DNA from: Rufibacter latericius
GTDB lineage: Bacteria; Bacteroidota; Bacteroidia; Cytophagales; Hymenobacteraceae
Length of the DNA stretch: 64,000 nucleotides
Assembly: GCF_003721515.1 (NCBI RefSeq)
Contig: NZ_RJJD01000015.1
Location: forward strand, 410,258-474,257
Direction of reading: 5' to 3'
Every line of letters begins with the position of its first letter. Position 1 is the first letter of the stretch. Below the pieces are notes generated by a model. It worked only from the letters and a program-made list of their open reading frames with translations. It was not told the origin of the DNA and ran no database searches. Positions 26,447 to 35,413 of this stretch are shown piece after piece. The position numbers were made by a program, and so were the translations under genes.

Positions 26447-27277
26447 ATGGTGAATTACCTGCTCATTGACTGCCCAGACCGGAAAGGCCTCATCTATACC
26501 ATCACGCAGATTGTCTTCCAGAACAACCTCAACATTACCAGCAACGATGAATTTGTAGATCGGCAGCAGAACCATTTCTTCATGCGGGCCGAGTTGGCCG
26601 GCGAGGTACATCCGCAGAAATTGGTACAGCAACTCAAAGCAGAACTGCCCCCCGAGGCCCACATCCGGCTGGTACCCGCCCGGAAAAAAAATATTGTGCT
26701 GCTGGTCACTAAGGAACACCATTGCCTGGGCGATCTGCTGCTGCGCCACGAGTACGGCGACCTGAACGCAAACATCGTGGCCGTGATTGGGAATTATGCC
26801 GAGTTGGAGTCATTGGTTTCCCGCTTCGGGATTCCATTTCACCATGTCTCGCATGACCAGAGAACCCGTGAGGAGCATGACCAGGCCATCCAGCAGATTC
26901 TGGAGCGGTATGCGCCTGAGTATGTGGTGCTGGCCAAATACATGCGGGTTTTGAGCCCGGCGTTTGTGGCTCAATATCCCAACCGGATCATCAACATCCA
27001 CCATTCGTTCCTACCCGCGTTCATTGGCGCCAATCCGTACCGACAGGCCTACGAGCGGGGTGTCAAGATCATCGGGGCTACCGCTCACTTTGTGAATAGT
27101 GATTTAGACGAGGGGCCGATCATCGCGCAGAACGTCATCCAGGTGAATCATTCCCAAGATGCCCGTGACATGGCGCAATCGGGCCGAGATGTGGAAAAAA
27201 TTGTCCTGGCTCAGGCCCTAAAACTGGTCTTCGCCGAGAAGGTCTTCGTGAGCAACAACAAGACCATCATCTTCTAA
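26447..27277 (+). CDS. purU: formyltetrahydrofolate deformylase
   Basis: 276 residues. PurU hydrolyses 10-formyl-THF to formate and THF, balancing one-carbon pools and supplying formate for purine synthesis. It has an N-terminal ACT domain (LLIDCPDRKGLIYTITQIVFQNNLNI) and a formyltransferase-like domain with VVLAKYMRVLSP, NIHHSFLPAFIGANPYRQAYERGVKIIGATAHFVN and DEGPII, which hold the catalytic Asn-His-Asp set. The ATG at 26447 (MVNYLL) fits the family N-terminus; a GTG at 26426 would add seven residues. Confidence 0.95.
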   Translation: MVNYLLIDCPDRKGLIYTITQIVFQNNLNITSNDEFVDRQQNHFFMRAELAGEVHPQKLVQQLKAELPPEAHIRLVPARKKNIVLLVTKEHHCLGDLLLRHEYGDLNANIVAVIGNYAELESLVSRFGIPFHHVSHDQRTREEHDQAIQQILERYAPEYVVLAKYMRVLSPAFVAQYPNRIINIHHSFLPAFIGANPYRQAYERGVKIIGATAHFVNSDLDEGPIIAQNVIQVNHSQDARDMAQSGRDVEKIVLAQALKLVFAEKVFVSNNKTIIF

Positions 27278-27469
27278 GCCTTCGGATGCTCAGAGTTAGG
27301 GAAAACGAAGCTTCAAACCGAAAGTGATAAGATTGCAGGCCGTCTGAGACGAACCTTTTTTACTTTTCTCTGAAAGGCTAGGAAACGGCTTTAAAACGTA
27401 TGGTAGGTGTGAAACCTTCCGGAAAGAAAAGATTTACAGGTTCTGCCCTTTGGAGGTGTTTTCTGCCTG

Positions 27470-27505
27470 AAAATCTATTTCTACCTTAAAATCTATTTCT
27501 ACCTT
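27470..27505. repeat. two tandem copies of an 18-bp unit
   Basis: AAAATCTATTTCTACCTT at 27470-27487 is repeated exactly at 27488-27505, followed by AAAACTA. It is too short and too few in copy for CRISPR. Confidence 0.9.
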
Positions 27506-27596
27506 AAAACTAATTCGGCTGAAGCCGGATATGTTCTATTTTGATAATCAAGACGTTAAACCTTTGTCAAACCTGAGAATAGACTTGATTTAGTAC

Positions 27597-27618
27597 AAGT
27601 AAATCTTCATATTTACTT
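27597..27618. promoter_or_regulatory. inverted repeat AAGTAAAT-N6-ATTTACTT, possible operator
   Basis: Perfect 8-bp arms at 27597-27604 and 27611-27618, 53 nt upstream of the TlpA-like start. The size fits a dimeric regulator site, but no regulator is identified. Confidence 0.35.
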
Positions 27619-27670
27619 AGGTGTTTCTCTTGGCAGGGAGAAAGCATTTCCAGGTTTAACTTACAAGGGT

Positions 27671-29581
27671 ATGAAAAAGAACTTCCTAATGCTGCTCGTG
27701 GGGCTGTGGTGCCTCACGGTGGCGCAGGCCCAAACCTCCACTGGTCCCCTCTCCCTAAAACCGACGCAGCCCAAAGCAGGACAGGAAGTACGATTGACCT
27801 ATAATCCGGCGGGAACGCCGTTGGAGAAGGCAGCCACTGTCACCGCTTTGGTATACGCCTATGACCTCAATAAACCCAAAGTACAGGAAATAACCCTTTC
27901 CAAGACCAAAGCCGGCTGGCAAGGCCGGTTCAAACCAGCCCTGGAAACTGACGGAGCGCTGTTGCTTTTCAGGGAAGAGGATACCTATGACCGCAATGGA
28001 GGCAAAGGCTATTCTTTTTATTTCCACGATGGAAAGAAACAACCGGTACCGGGCGCTTTGTACGGACTGGCCTCGGCTTATGTAGAATGGGGCGGCATGG
28101 TAGGCCTGGACCGCGATGCCCCTAAAGCCCTGGAGCTCTTAGATCAGGAAGCCACCCTGCATCCTGCCTTGAAGCGCGAAATGGCGCAAACCAAAACCTT
28201 TGCGATAAGTGTGGCTTACAAAGGAGAAGAAGGCAAGCAGAAAACCCTGGCTGAACTGGACGCCCTGGCTCAACAGCCTAACCTTACACCCAAAGAACTG
28301 GGATTCCTTTCTAACTACTACAGCCGCCTGGAACAGAAGGAAAAAGGAGAAGCCTTCGGGCAGCAGGCCCGTGCCAAGGAACCTAACGGGGAGTTCGTGC
28401 AGAACCAGCGCTTGCTGGAGTATTATTCTTCCCAGGACCCTGACAAACGCAAGGAACTAGCCCTGGCTTTCGCCAAAGACTATCCGGCACACGAACGCAT
28501 TGGCAGCCTCATCAGCAGTGTGGCCCTGGACTATGCCGCGGAGGATAACTGGCCTGAGTTTGACGCTTTGCTAGCCAGACACCCCGTAGCAGCCACCTCC
28601 GAGGTATACAACTCGGCAGCCTGGCGTCTGTACGAAAAAGATGGTGACCTTTCCAAAGCCCGAACTCTTGCGCAGAAAGGATATGACCTGGCCCAAAAAG
28701 AACTCGCCCAACCCACCGAAACCAAACCAGATTTGCTTTCAGAAACCGATTGGAAGAAGAACCGCGAATATACTGTTGGCCAGGTAGCCGACACCTACGG
28801 CGCCATCCTGCTGAAAGCCGGAGACAAATCCGCTGCCGAAAAATACCTGGCCGAGGGATATGCCTTCACCCGCGGCAAAAGCCCTGAAATCAACGAACGT
28901 TACGCAGAGGTCCTTACCTCAGGACCAGACAAAGACAAAGCCCGGAAAATCTTGGAAACCATGGTGGCCGAAGGGAATGGCACAGCAAAGATCAAAGGGA
29001 ATCTCAAAGACCTTTACCGCCAAACCCACAACAGCGAAACCGGTTTTGAGGCTTATTTGGCCAAAGTAGAGGCACCTGCCCTGGAAAAGCTCCGGAGTGA
29101 CCTGAAAAAGAAAATGATTCTGGAGAAAGCTCCCGCCTTTGAACTGCGCGACCTGAGCGGCAACGTAGTGTCGCTGGCATCTTTGAAAGGCAAAACCGTC
29201 ATAGTGGACTTCTGGGCGACTTGGTGTGGACCCTGCGTGGCTTCTTTCCCCGGCATGCAGGAGGCGGTCAACAAATTCAAAGACAACAGCAAAGTAGCCT
29301 TCGTCTTCGTGAACTCCTGGGAAAACGGCCAGGACAAAAAGAAAAACGCCTCCGATTTCCTGACCAAGAAGAACTACACGTTCCAGGTGCTCATGGACGA
29401 GGAAAACCAGATGATTGATGCCTACAAAGTAACCGGCATTCCCACCAAGTTCATTTTGGACGCTAATGGCAATATCCGCTTCAAAAGCATGGGCTTCTCC
29501 GGCAGCAGCGACAAAACCGTACAGGAAATCAGCACGATGATAGAACTGCTCCGACCCGAGGCGTTGACCAGTATGAATTGA
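27671..29581 (+). CDS. TlpA-like thioredoxin protein with long N-terminal helical region
   Basis: 636 residues with a signal peptide ending TVAQAQ, so periplasmic. Residues 25-130 form an Ig-like or carbohydrate-like beta-domain (LKPTQPKAGQEVRLTYN). Residues 140-470 are helical and TPR-like (PKALELLDQEATLHPALKREMAQ). The C-terminal 150 residues are a thioredoxin fold with FWATWCGPCVASFPGM, the classic CGPC site, and TGIPTKFILD with the cis-Pro. This is the standard TlpA/ResA active site, unlike the CGIC paralogue at 1.1-2.5 kb. The redox partner is unknown. Confidence 0.9.
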   Translation: MKKNFLMLLVGLWCLTVAQAQTSTGPLSLKPTQPKAGQEVRLTYNPAGTPLEKAATVTALVYAYDLNKPKVQEITLSKTKAGWQGRFKPALETDGALLLFREEDTYDRNGGKGYSFYFHDGKKQPVPGALYGLASAYVEWGGMVGLDRDAPKALELLDQEATLHPALKREMAQTKTFAISVAYKGEEGKQKTLAELDALAQQPNLTPKELGFLSNYYSRLEQKEKGEAFGQQARAKEPNGEFVQNQRLLEYYSSQDPDKRKELALAFAKDYPAHERIGSLISSVALDYAAEDNWPEFDALLARHPVAATSEVYNSAAWRLYEKDGDLSKARTLAQKGYDLAQKELAQPTETKPDLLSETDWKKNREYTVGQVADTYGAILLKAGDKSAAEKYLAEGYAFTRGKSPEINERYAEVLTSGPDKDKARKILETMVAEGNGTAKIKGNLKDLYRQTHNSETGFEAYLAKVEAPALEKLRSDLKKKMILEKAPAFELRDLSGNVVSLASLKGKTVIVDFWATWCGPCVASFPGMQEAVNKFKDNSKVAFVFVNSWENGQDKKKNASDFLTKKNYTFQVLMDEENQMIDAYKVTGIPTKFILDANGNIRFKSMGFSGSSDKTVQEISTMIELLRPEALTSMN

Positions 29582-29603
29582 AAGGTACCGAAATCGCAAA
29601 ACC

Positions 29604-29637
29604 AGAGAGGCCACTGCTGAAGAGTTGTGGCCTTTCT
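29604..29637 (+). terminator. terminator of TlpA-like gene
   Basis: AGAGAGGCCAC (29604-29614) pairs with GTGGCCTTTCT (29627-29637) with one mismatch, followed by TTTTTTAC. Confidence 0.75.
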
Positions 29638-29680
29638 TTTTTTACCTTATTTTCAGAAAACCAAGTCAAAAACAGGTTCG

Positions 29681-30385
29681 ATGATTTTCCATTTGAAGGT
29701 GCGCCTTGCTCTTATCTGGTTCCTGATACTAGGATCAGCTTTTTCTGCCTGTGAACACCAGCAAGAATCGCAGTCCCCTGCTGCCGTACAGGAAAGTGTT
29801 GCGGCTGTCACTTCAACCTCGAAAGTGGTGCCAAAAGATAGCACTTCTCTTTTAGCGGAAGGAGCTGTCCAAGACTCAACTGCACAAACCGGCCCTTCTT
29901 TAGCATCAACGCCTCTTGATTGTGTTCGGGGCACTCCTGAGCCTATTGTACGCAAAAAGGTATTCCCAAACACTCATTTTGTATTGCTACCAGACAGCTT
30001 AACTGGCATAGAGACAATTGCCTTGCCCAATGGAGATAAAGTCATCATCCGGAATCACGGGTGCGAGTATTTTACGCTTACGTTCAGGTTCGAGACCAGT
30101 GAATATAGGCCAAACAAAACAGACCCTAAATCCTGTTACCAGGCAACCATAAAATTAATGGAAGAAGTGCTGAAGGGCATTGAGCCTCCAATAGGTTTAG
30201 CCGAAGGAGTAACTGCTATGAAGCGGTACATTTCTTCCCGCCAAGCTATTTCTCTTGAAAAAGAACTAAGCTACGGCAGCAAAGAAGAATACTCCATGGA
30301 TGAAGCAGTCATCTTAGAAAAAGTAGAGCCTCTGAGCCAAGATAAGGTAGCGATTGAGGTTAGATTCTCTCTAGGGCCGCTTTAG
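29681..30385 (+). CDS. lipoprotein, unknown function
   Basis: 234 residues from MIFHLKVRLALIWFLILG. The lipobox FSAC predicts lipidation near residue 22. A Ser/Ala/Val-rich linker is followed by a folded region (VFPNTHFVLLPDSLTGIETIALPNGDKVIIRNHGCEYFTLTFRF) and a helical segment (YQATIKLMEEVLKGIE). No family is recognised. An upstream in-frame ATG at 29627 would give a longer N-terminus without a clean signal peptide. It converges with the dGTPase gene. Confidence 0.75.
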   Translation: MIFHLKVRLALIWFLILGSAFSACEHQQESQSPAAVQESVAAVTSTSKVVPKDSTSLLAEGAVQDSTAQTGPSLASTPLDCVRGTPEPIVRKKVFPNTHFVLLPDSLTGIETIALPNGDKVIIRNHGCEYFTLTFRFETSEYRPNKTDPKSCYQATIKLMEEVLKGIEPPIGLAEGVTAMKRYISSRQAISLEKELSYGSKEEYSMDEAVILEKVEPLSQDKVAIEVRFSLGPL

Positions 30386-30445
30386 GAATCCAGGAAGAGG
30401 TATCCTTTAGAATGCTGAAGAAAGGAATCAACAACCAACAATCAC

Positions 30446-31813
30446 CTAATACATCCTAGGCAGCTCAATCCCTTTGATTTTCCGGAACAGGCTGATAGCG
30501 CTGCTATCGGTGAGGCCTGAGATGAAGTCGGTGATGTTGAGGATCTTCTCGTAGGCATCTTCGGAAGGTTGGCGTTGCGGACCTAAAAACTGATCGGGGA
30601 CCAGGTCCAGGTATTTGCGGTGTTTTCCGGAAAATGGCTCGAAAACGGCTTTCAGGAACGCTTCCAGTAATCCACCTAAAACTTCAAAACCGGCGGCTTC
30701 AATCTCCAGCACAGGGCGGTGGCGATAGATGCGGTCAATGGAGATTTTCTTGATCTCGTCCAGGGCGGCTTTCTGCTGCACCAGGTTGATCAACGATTGG
30801 TCAAAGGTTCCGTTCAGGATCTCTTCTTCATGATTCAGAAAAATACCGGCGCATTCATAGATGAGGTTATTGATAATCACGGCCCGCCAAACGCCCAACT
30901 GCTCGCGCCAATCGTGGAACGTGGTGCTGTGAACTTTTCCTGCGCGCTCGTTCAGCAGCGGGTGCAGCAGTTCCCTGGCCTGCTCAAACGGAATCAACCC
31001 CAGGCGACAGCCGTCCTCGAAGTCAATGATGCGGTAGCAGATGTCATCGGCGGCTTCCACCAGAAAGGCCATGGGGTGCCGGTGAAAAGCGTTTTCTCCC
31101 GAAGGCAGCAAACCTAAGGCATCGGCAATCTTTCTGAAATGTACCTGCTCGGCCTGGAAGAACCCGTACTTTTTCTCGCTGGCCTTCTTGGTGCCTTTTA
31201 TCACCGCATCTGAGGGGCGCGGGTATTTGGTGAACGTAGCCAGGGTGCTGTAGGTGAGACGCATGCCGCAGGTGCCCGTGCTCTGGCCCGGATGGGTGTG
31301 CGTGATAATCCTGAAACCGGCGGCGTTGCCCTCAAAGTTCTGCAGATCGGAAATCTGGGCGGGAGTTAAGTCTTTCAGATAACCGGCGGCCTCAGGGCTC
31401 CGGAAGAAAGAGGAAATGGCGTCTTCGCCGGAGTGCCCGAAGGGCGGGTTCCCGATGTCATGGGTGAGACACGCGGCAGCTACCATATCCCCGAAATCAG
31501 ACTCCAGCATACCCGGGTGCGCCTCCAGAATTGCCGGATGGCGCTCCAGCAGAACCTTGCCCACCATTCGGCCCAGGGAACGACCTACGCAAGATGTCTC
31601 CAGACTATGGGTTAGCCGGTTGTGCACGAAATCGCTCTCGGGCATGGGCATCACCTGGGTTTTGTTCTGCAACCGGCGGAAAGGCATGGAAAACACCAAA
31701 CGGTCATAATCGCGCTGAAACTCCCCGCGCACCGACTCATCGGTGGCGTGTTCTTTGGTCTGGGCATCGAAGCGTTTCTTGGAGATCAGGCGCTCCCAAT
31801 TCATCTGTGGCAT
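30446..31813 (-). CDS. dgt: dGTP triphosphohydrolase (HD family)
   Basis: 455 residues. The enzyme hydrolyses dGTP to deoxyguanosine and triphosphate, controlling dNTP pools. HD-domain metal ligands are visible in RLTHSLETSCVGRSLG (His), CLTHDIGNPPFGHSGEDAI (His-Asp pair) and VEAADDICYRIIDFEDG (Asp). Length and motif spacing match the type-1 dGTPase family. It is monocistronic by appearance, with a 175-nt gap to the upstream protease terminator. Confidence 0.95.
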   Translation of the reverse strand: MPQMNWERLISKKRFDAQTKEHATDESVRGEFQRDYDRLVFSMPFRRLQNKTQVMPMPESDFVHNRLTHSLETSCVGRSLGRMVGKVLLERHPAILEAHPGMLESDFGDMVAAACLTHDIGNPPFGHSGEDAISSFFRSPEAAGYLKDLTPAQISDLQNFEGNAAGFRIITHTHPGQSTGTCGMRLTYSTLATFTKYPRPSDAVIKGTKKASEKKYGFFQAEQVHFRKIADALGLLPSGENAFHRHPMAFLVEAADDICYRIIDFEDGCRLGLIPFEQARELLHPLLNERAGKVHSTTFHDWREQLGVWRAVIINNLIYECAGIFLNHEEEILNGTFDQSLINLVQQKAALDEIKKISIDRIYRHRPVLEIEAAGFEVLGGLLEAFLKAVFEPFSGKHRKYLDLVPDQFLGPQRQPSEDAYEKILNITDFISGLTDSSAISLFRKIKGIELPRMY

Positions 31814-31926
31814 GGCAAAACTCTAAAGTCCGAAACTACACTGCCCCAACGTCTGAAGCAAGCGGAACAGGCCGCAAAAGGAACCTTGTTTCTGGGCTGG
31901 TTTAAGGAAAAGGGCCTTAAAACAGA

Positions 31927-31960
31927 GAAGCCCGCCAGAGACAATTCACTGGCAGGCTTC
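31927..31960 (-). terminator. terminator of the T9SS protease gene
   Basis: GAAGCCCGCCAG (31927-31938) pairs with CTGGCAGGCTTC (31949-31960) with one mismatch. On the minus strand it is followed by TCTGTTTTAAG. It lies 29 nt after the stop at 31989. Confidence 0.7.
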
Positions 31961-31988
31961 TTTGGTTGTTGCTGATATAAGATTGGTG

Positions 31989-34151
31989 CTAATCCAGCTT
32001 CAGGTATTTGATGGTGCCGCTTTCGCGCGAGGTGCTCCACTTGATCAGGAACAGACCGCGTCGGGTGGCTACCATGTCATCCTCATCAGCGGGGAACAAG
32101 GTGAGGTCATACTTATTCGATTCTGGGGTTACCTCTAAGGTCCATTCCCGGAAGAGCTGCCCGGCCACGTTGTAGACCGCCAGGTGCAGAATGTCTTTCT
32201 GAGGGGTGTTGAAGTACAGAGTGGTTGCGTTTCCGCCGGGATTAGGAGCAAGCTGGCGCACAAAGTCCGGGCCTGCCACCTGCACCACATCAGAATACTC
32301 GGTTAAGTTACTTGTCCTGATCAGGCGCAGCCGATAGAAATTGAGGTTAGAAAACGGAGCGGGATCTGTGAATTCGTACGAACGCGGGGTAGTAGTAGTA
32401 CCGCCCGCCGGAACGGTGCCAATGGTGGTGTAGGTGATCCCGTCACGGCTTCTTTCCACCGCAAATGTATTGATGCCGTTTTCCTGCTGCGTGGTCCATT
32501 GAAGCAATACCTTGTTATCGGCGGTGAGCTGGCCTTCCAGTTCAATCAATTCCACGGAGATGGCGCAGGCCTCGGCGGGTTTCGGCACTATGGGGTCCAC
32601 ATCACAGGGAACAGGGGTGGCGCTGCGGGCCATCACAAAGTTTCCGCCGGCAATATCGCTGAGGGGGTTCAGGGTTCTGGAAGACTGGCCTCTTGCTACG
32701 GCATAGTGCATCACGGCCCGGGGCAAGATCAAGTGGCTAAGTTGGTGCCCGTGCCCCAGTTCATGCACCACTACTGACTGAAAATCGAACTGCTGGTTTG
32801 TAGAGGCATCGGGGCCGTATTGCCAGTCACTGCGCGGGGAAAACTCCATGTCTATCTCATCTACCCAGAAGTTGACCACCGTACCCGAGATACAGCCCCG
32901 ATACCGGCTGATGGTACGGCCCAGCACGTTGGAAGGCAGATCGTCGCTGTCAGTGGCAAACCTAACGGCGTTGATGTTGTCATCTGCGGTAGAGGCAATA
33001 GGCGCGTTGGAGGCGGCCACCCAGTTGATGAAGGTGTTGCAGGACCACTCGTTCATGGAGCGTTTGAAGGCGTACAAAGCCGGGGTATTGGCCTCGAAAC
33101 TGGCCCCGAACCGGAAGGTGTAGCCGCCTTGCCCGTTTTGGTCAATCAGCCGGGGCTGAAAGCTTTGCTCTTCTATGTTGCGGTCAGCGTCTTCGTAGCT
33201 TACGTTGGAGTACGCGTAAATAACAGTGAGGGAAGTAGCTGAGGTAGACGTGTTGGGGTCATTGTTCACCACCCTGAAATTACCGGTGCCGGCCGTGCCG
33301 CCGTCTATGCCGTAAGACGGCACCTTGACTCTAATCTGGGTGTTGGACCAACTTACGTAGTCAGTGGCCAAAGGCTGCACAAAGGTTTTTCCGCCGTCGT
33401 CAGCGTTCGGGAATTCCACGTACCCATCGCCGCGGGTAGCCCCGAAGTTGGTTCCGTTTATGGTCAGGATATCGCCGGTTCCAGCCCGCAGGGTAGTAGG
33501 GCTGAAAGTGTTGATCAGGGGAATGGCCCGGCGCTGATTCTGGGTAGAGGTTTTTGGCTTGAGGGCTATTTCCAGTTCTGAGTTGGCTTTCACCGTGCGC
33601 AGGGCGCTGCCAGACAATCGGGTGAGCGAACCGTACAGTTCCAGCGGAATAGAGGTGTAGCGCGCAAACGGGTCTTTGGCGGTTCCCTCGGTTAGCTGAT
33701 ACCTGATGAAGCCCTGCATGCTCCCGAAAACGGTGTACCCTGTTTTAACGGCTTTAGAGGAAGGCTTCTGCAGAAAGAAAATGCCCTGTTGCTGCTTTTT
33801 GAGCTGAAGGGTAGCCGAATACACGTGCATGTCAAGGCCTACGGTTCCGCCCTCGGTGATGACTTCCACGGTACCAGCCGTGGGAACGCCCTTAAACACC
33901 TTGAATACCTCTACCTGATTGGCGGTGTAGATGTTCTCGTGCTTTTCGTCCCAGAATGACCGCTGGCCAATAACTTTCCCTTCTACCACTACCTGGGCCG
34001 CCTGCACGCGCTCTTCCAGAGACAGGGGAATAAGCTGACAGTTGTCCTGAGCCTGGACCAGATTAGACAGAAAGAAACCAGCCGCCAGCAGGAAAATGGG
34101 AAGAAGGTTCTTGTAAGCAGAAGAGAAAAGGCGAGTAAAGCTTTGCATCAT
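31989..34151 (-). CDS. T9SS-exported metzincin-like protease with IPT/TIG domain
   Basis: About 720 residues from MMQSFTRLFSSAYKNLL. The signal peptide ends NLVQAQ. An N-terminal beta-domain is followed by an IPT/TIG domain (PLINTFSPTTLRAGTGDILTINGTNFGATRGDG, about 235-320). The catalytic region has HELGHGHQLSH, matching HExxHxxxxxH, and a Met-turn-like RAVMHYAV, as in matrixin-type metzincins. The C-terminal 80 residues (LAPNPGGNATTLYF to LKLD) form a type A sorting domain, so it is probably secreted by the type IX system and processed. The usual Gly of HExxHxxG is Gln here. The substrate is unknown. Confidence 0.88.
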   Translation of the reverse strand: MMQSFTRLFSSAYKNLLPIFLLAAGFFLSNLVQAQDNCQLIPLSLEERVQAAQVVVEGKVIGQRSFWDEKHENIYTANQVEVFKVFKGVPTAGTVEVITEGGTVGLDMHVYSATLQLKKQQQGIFFLQKPSSKAVKTGYTVFGSMQGFIRYQLTEGTAKDPFARYTSIPLELYGSLTRLSGSALRTVKANSELEIALKPKTSTQNQRRAIPLINTFSPTTLRAGTGDILTINGTNFGATRGDGYVEFPNADDGGKTFVQPLATDYVSWSNTQIRVKVPSYGIDGGTAGTGNFRVVNNDPNTSTSATSLTVIYAYSNVSYEDADRNIEEQSFQPRLIDQNGQGGYTFRFGASFEANTPALYAFKRSMNEWSCNTFINWVAASNAPIASTADDNINAVRFATDSDDLPSNVLGRTISRYRGCISGTVVNFWVDEIDMEFSPRSDWQYGPDASTNQQFDFQSVVVHELGHGHQLSHLILPRAVMHYAVARGQSSRTLNPLSDIAGGNFVMARSATPVPCDVDPIVPKPAEACAISVELIELEGQLTADNKVLLQWTTQQENGINTFAVERSRDGITYTTIGTVPAGGTTTTPRSYEFTDPAPFSNLNFYRLRLIRTSNLTEYSDVVQVAGPDFVRQLAPNPGGNATTLYFNTPQKDILHLAVYNVAGQLFREWTLEVTPESNKYDLTLFPADEDDMVATRRGLFLIKWSTSRESGTIKYLKLD

Positions 34152-34766
34152 AGAAGGCGGTGAAAAGAAACTGCTGAGAAGTAAATACACTCCTAGCACC
34201 GAGGGCCTAGGAAGATACTGGTCTGGCGGCACTGGTGCAATATAAGTACGAAAAAAATGCCGTGTACGGTTGGGTCGCAGCGCTTACCGCTAAAAAGTTG
34301 AGGCACTTACCTGTAACAGATAAATGCCTCAAAAAGCTAAACAGAAACTACTTCAGGAGTAAAACGGCATGCCTTTCTGGATATTGTGCCTTCAAGCAGA
34401 TATGTGGGTGATTCAGAGCACTTTTCTGAAAAACAGGCCAAAAAAGCCAAGGGAGTAAGCAGCCATGAAAGTTTACGCCAGAGAACCATGAATCGCAGAG
34501 AAGTAAGGCAGAAACTTGGTCTCTGCAAAGGCCAATCTTGAAAGAAAAAGGAGGGAGGTTGGTCATTGCTCCAGCGGGAGGAAGCGGAAGAAAACAGGCC
34601 CGCCATAAACACAAAAGAATCCAGCTAGGTCAGCCAGATCCTTTTGTACGTTACACAACAACTATTTCCCCTCAAAAACGGATGAAGGAATACGTTTATT
34701 GTGTAGCCCCAAAAATTTATTTTCTGTTTAGAGCTTATTTTTCCAAAAACTGCCAAAAAACGGGAA
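34152..34766. other. 615-nt region without a supported gene
   Basis: It lies between two minus-strand genes. It contains an inverted repeat at 34298-34332 (listed) and a palindrome-family fragment near 34.43 kb. Short open frames here have no protein-like composition. An unannotated small RNA or a gene remnant cannot be excluded. Confidence 0.5.
34298..34332. terminator. inverted repeat TTGAGGCA...TGCCTCAA flanked by A/T runs
   Basis: TTGAGGCACTTA (34298-34309) pairs with TAAATGCCTCAA (34321-34332) with one mismatch. On the minus strand it is followed by CTTTTTAG. It is 430 nt from the nearest upstream minus-strand stop, so its gene is unclear. Confidence 0.4.
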
Positions 34767-35237
34767 TCACTTCAGTTTAGAGCCTTTTTGGGCAAACCAG
34801 GGATGCAGTTCCATGATCAGGCGACCGGCTTTTACGGCTGGGTCTGCTTCGGTAAGGGCCTTTGCTTCTTCCATGGTCTTTACGTTGAAGATGAAAATAC
34901 CCCGCAGTTCGCCGTCATCCATGAACGGTCCGGCCAGGGTGAGTTTGCCTTCGGCGGCCATTTTGTTTATGTGGGCCATGTGCGCATCCTGAATCTTCAT
35001 GGAAGTCAAGGAATCATGGGAGCGGTTGGGGCCTTTCTTCAGAAGGGCCATGTAGTAGAGCTTCATCTCGCCCTCGGCGGGTTCTTTCACCTCGGGCTTC
35101 ATGGGGTCCTGGGCAGCGGGTTTGGCTAGCTCTTTCGCTGGCTTTGTAGGGCCCTTGGTCAAGGGTTTCGTTTGGGCATTCACGCTGGTAGCCCCCAGGA
35201 GGAGTCCGGCTGCCAGTACTAAGTAGGTGGGTTTCAT
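34767..35237 (-). CDS. exported YCII-related domain protein
   Basis: 156 residues from MKPTYLVLAAGLLLGA, with a signal peptide ending SVNAQ. A Lys/Pro-rich linker (TKPLTKGPTKPAKELAKPAA) precedes a YCII-like ferredoxin-fold domain: YYMALLKKGPNRSHDS, QDAHMAHINKMAAEGKLTLAGPFMDDGELRGIFIF, and EAKALTEADPAVKAGRLIMELHPWF. The His-Asp residues typical of YciI are partly present. Most YCII proteins are cytoplasmic; this one is exported. The activity is unknown. Confidence 0.85.
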   Translation of the reverse strand: MKPTYLVLAAGLLLGATSVNAQTKPLTKGPTKPAKELAKPAAQDPMKPEVKEPAEGEMKLYYMALLKKGPNRSHDSLTSMKIQDAHMAHINKMAAEGKLTLAGPFMDDGELRGIFIFNVKTMEEAKALTEADPAVKAGRLIMELHPWFAQKGSKLK

Positions 35238-35370
35238 GGTAAGAAGTACGTTTGATGCTGGTGAAATCATGCTGCTGCCTTATACAGGGATTAGGATCTC
35301 GGGCGGATGGCAAACCCGTTTCTGCTCCCAAGGCCTCTTTTTTCACTTCTCCTGAGAGCCGCCGCACGCC

Positions 35371-35392
35371 TATATTCTTTATTATGAATATA
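35371..35392. promoter_or_regulatory. inverted repeat TATATTC-N8-GAATATA between divergent genes
   Basis: Perfect 7-bp arms at 35371-35377 and 35386-35392 lie 134 nt upstream of the YCII gene and 21 nt upstream of the ATG at 35414. It is a candidate operator; the regulator is unknown. Confidence 0.4.
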
Positions 35393-35413
35393 AGAATGTT
35401 TTCTCTAATATAG

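Larger units (their letters stand above)
27278..27670. other. 393-nt intergenic region with tandem repeat and inverted repeat
   Basis: No credible ORF. It holds two perfect 18-bp tandem copies (27470-27505) and an 8-bp inverted repeat (27597-27618), described separately. It is the leader region of the TlpA-like gene; no good TAnnTTTG box is seen. Confidence 0.6.

Noticed and set aside
27470-27505. CRISPR array
   Set aside because: Two adjacent 18-bp copies without spacers are not a CRISPR array, and no cas gene is present.
31433-31975. Overlapping plus-strand frames at the start of the dGTPase gene
   Set aside because: They are shadows of the HD-domain region of the minus-strand dGTPase gene and its upstream gap.
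34337-34780. Short open frames on both strands in the gap after the protease gene
   Set aside because: They have aberrant composition and no start context, signal peptide or motif.
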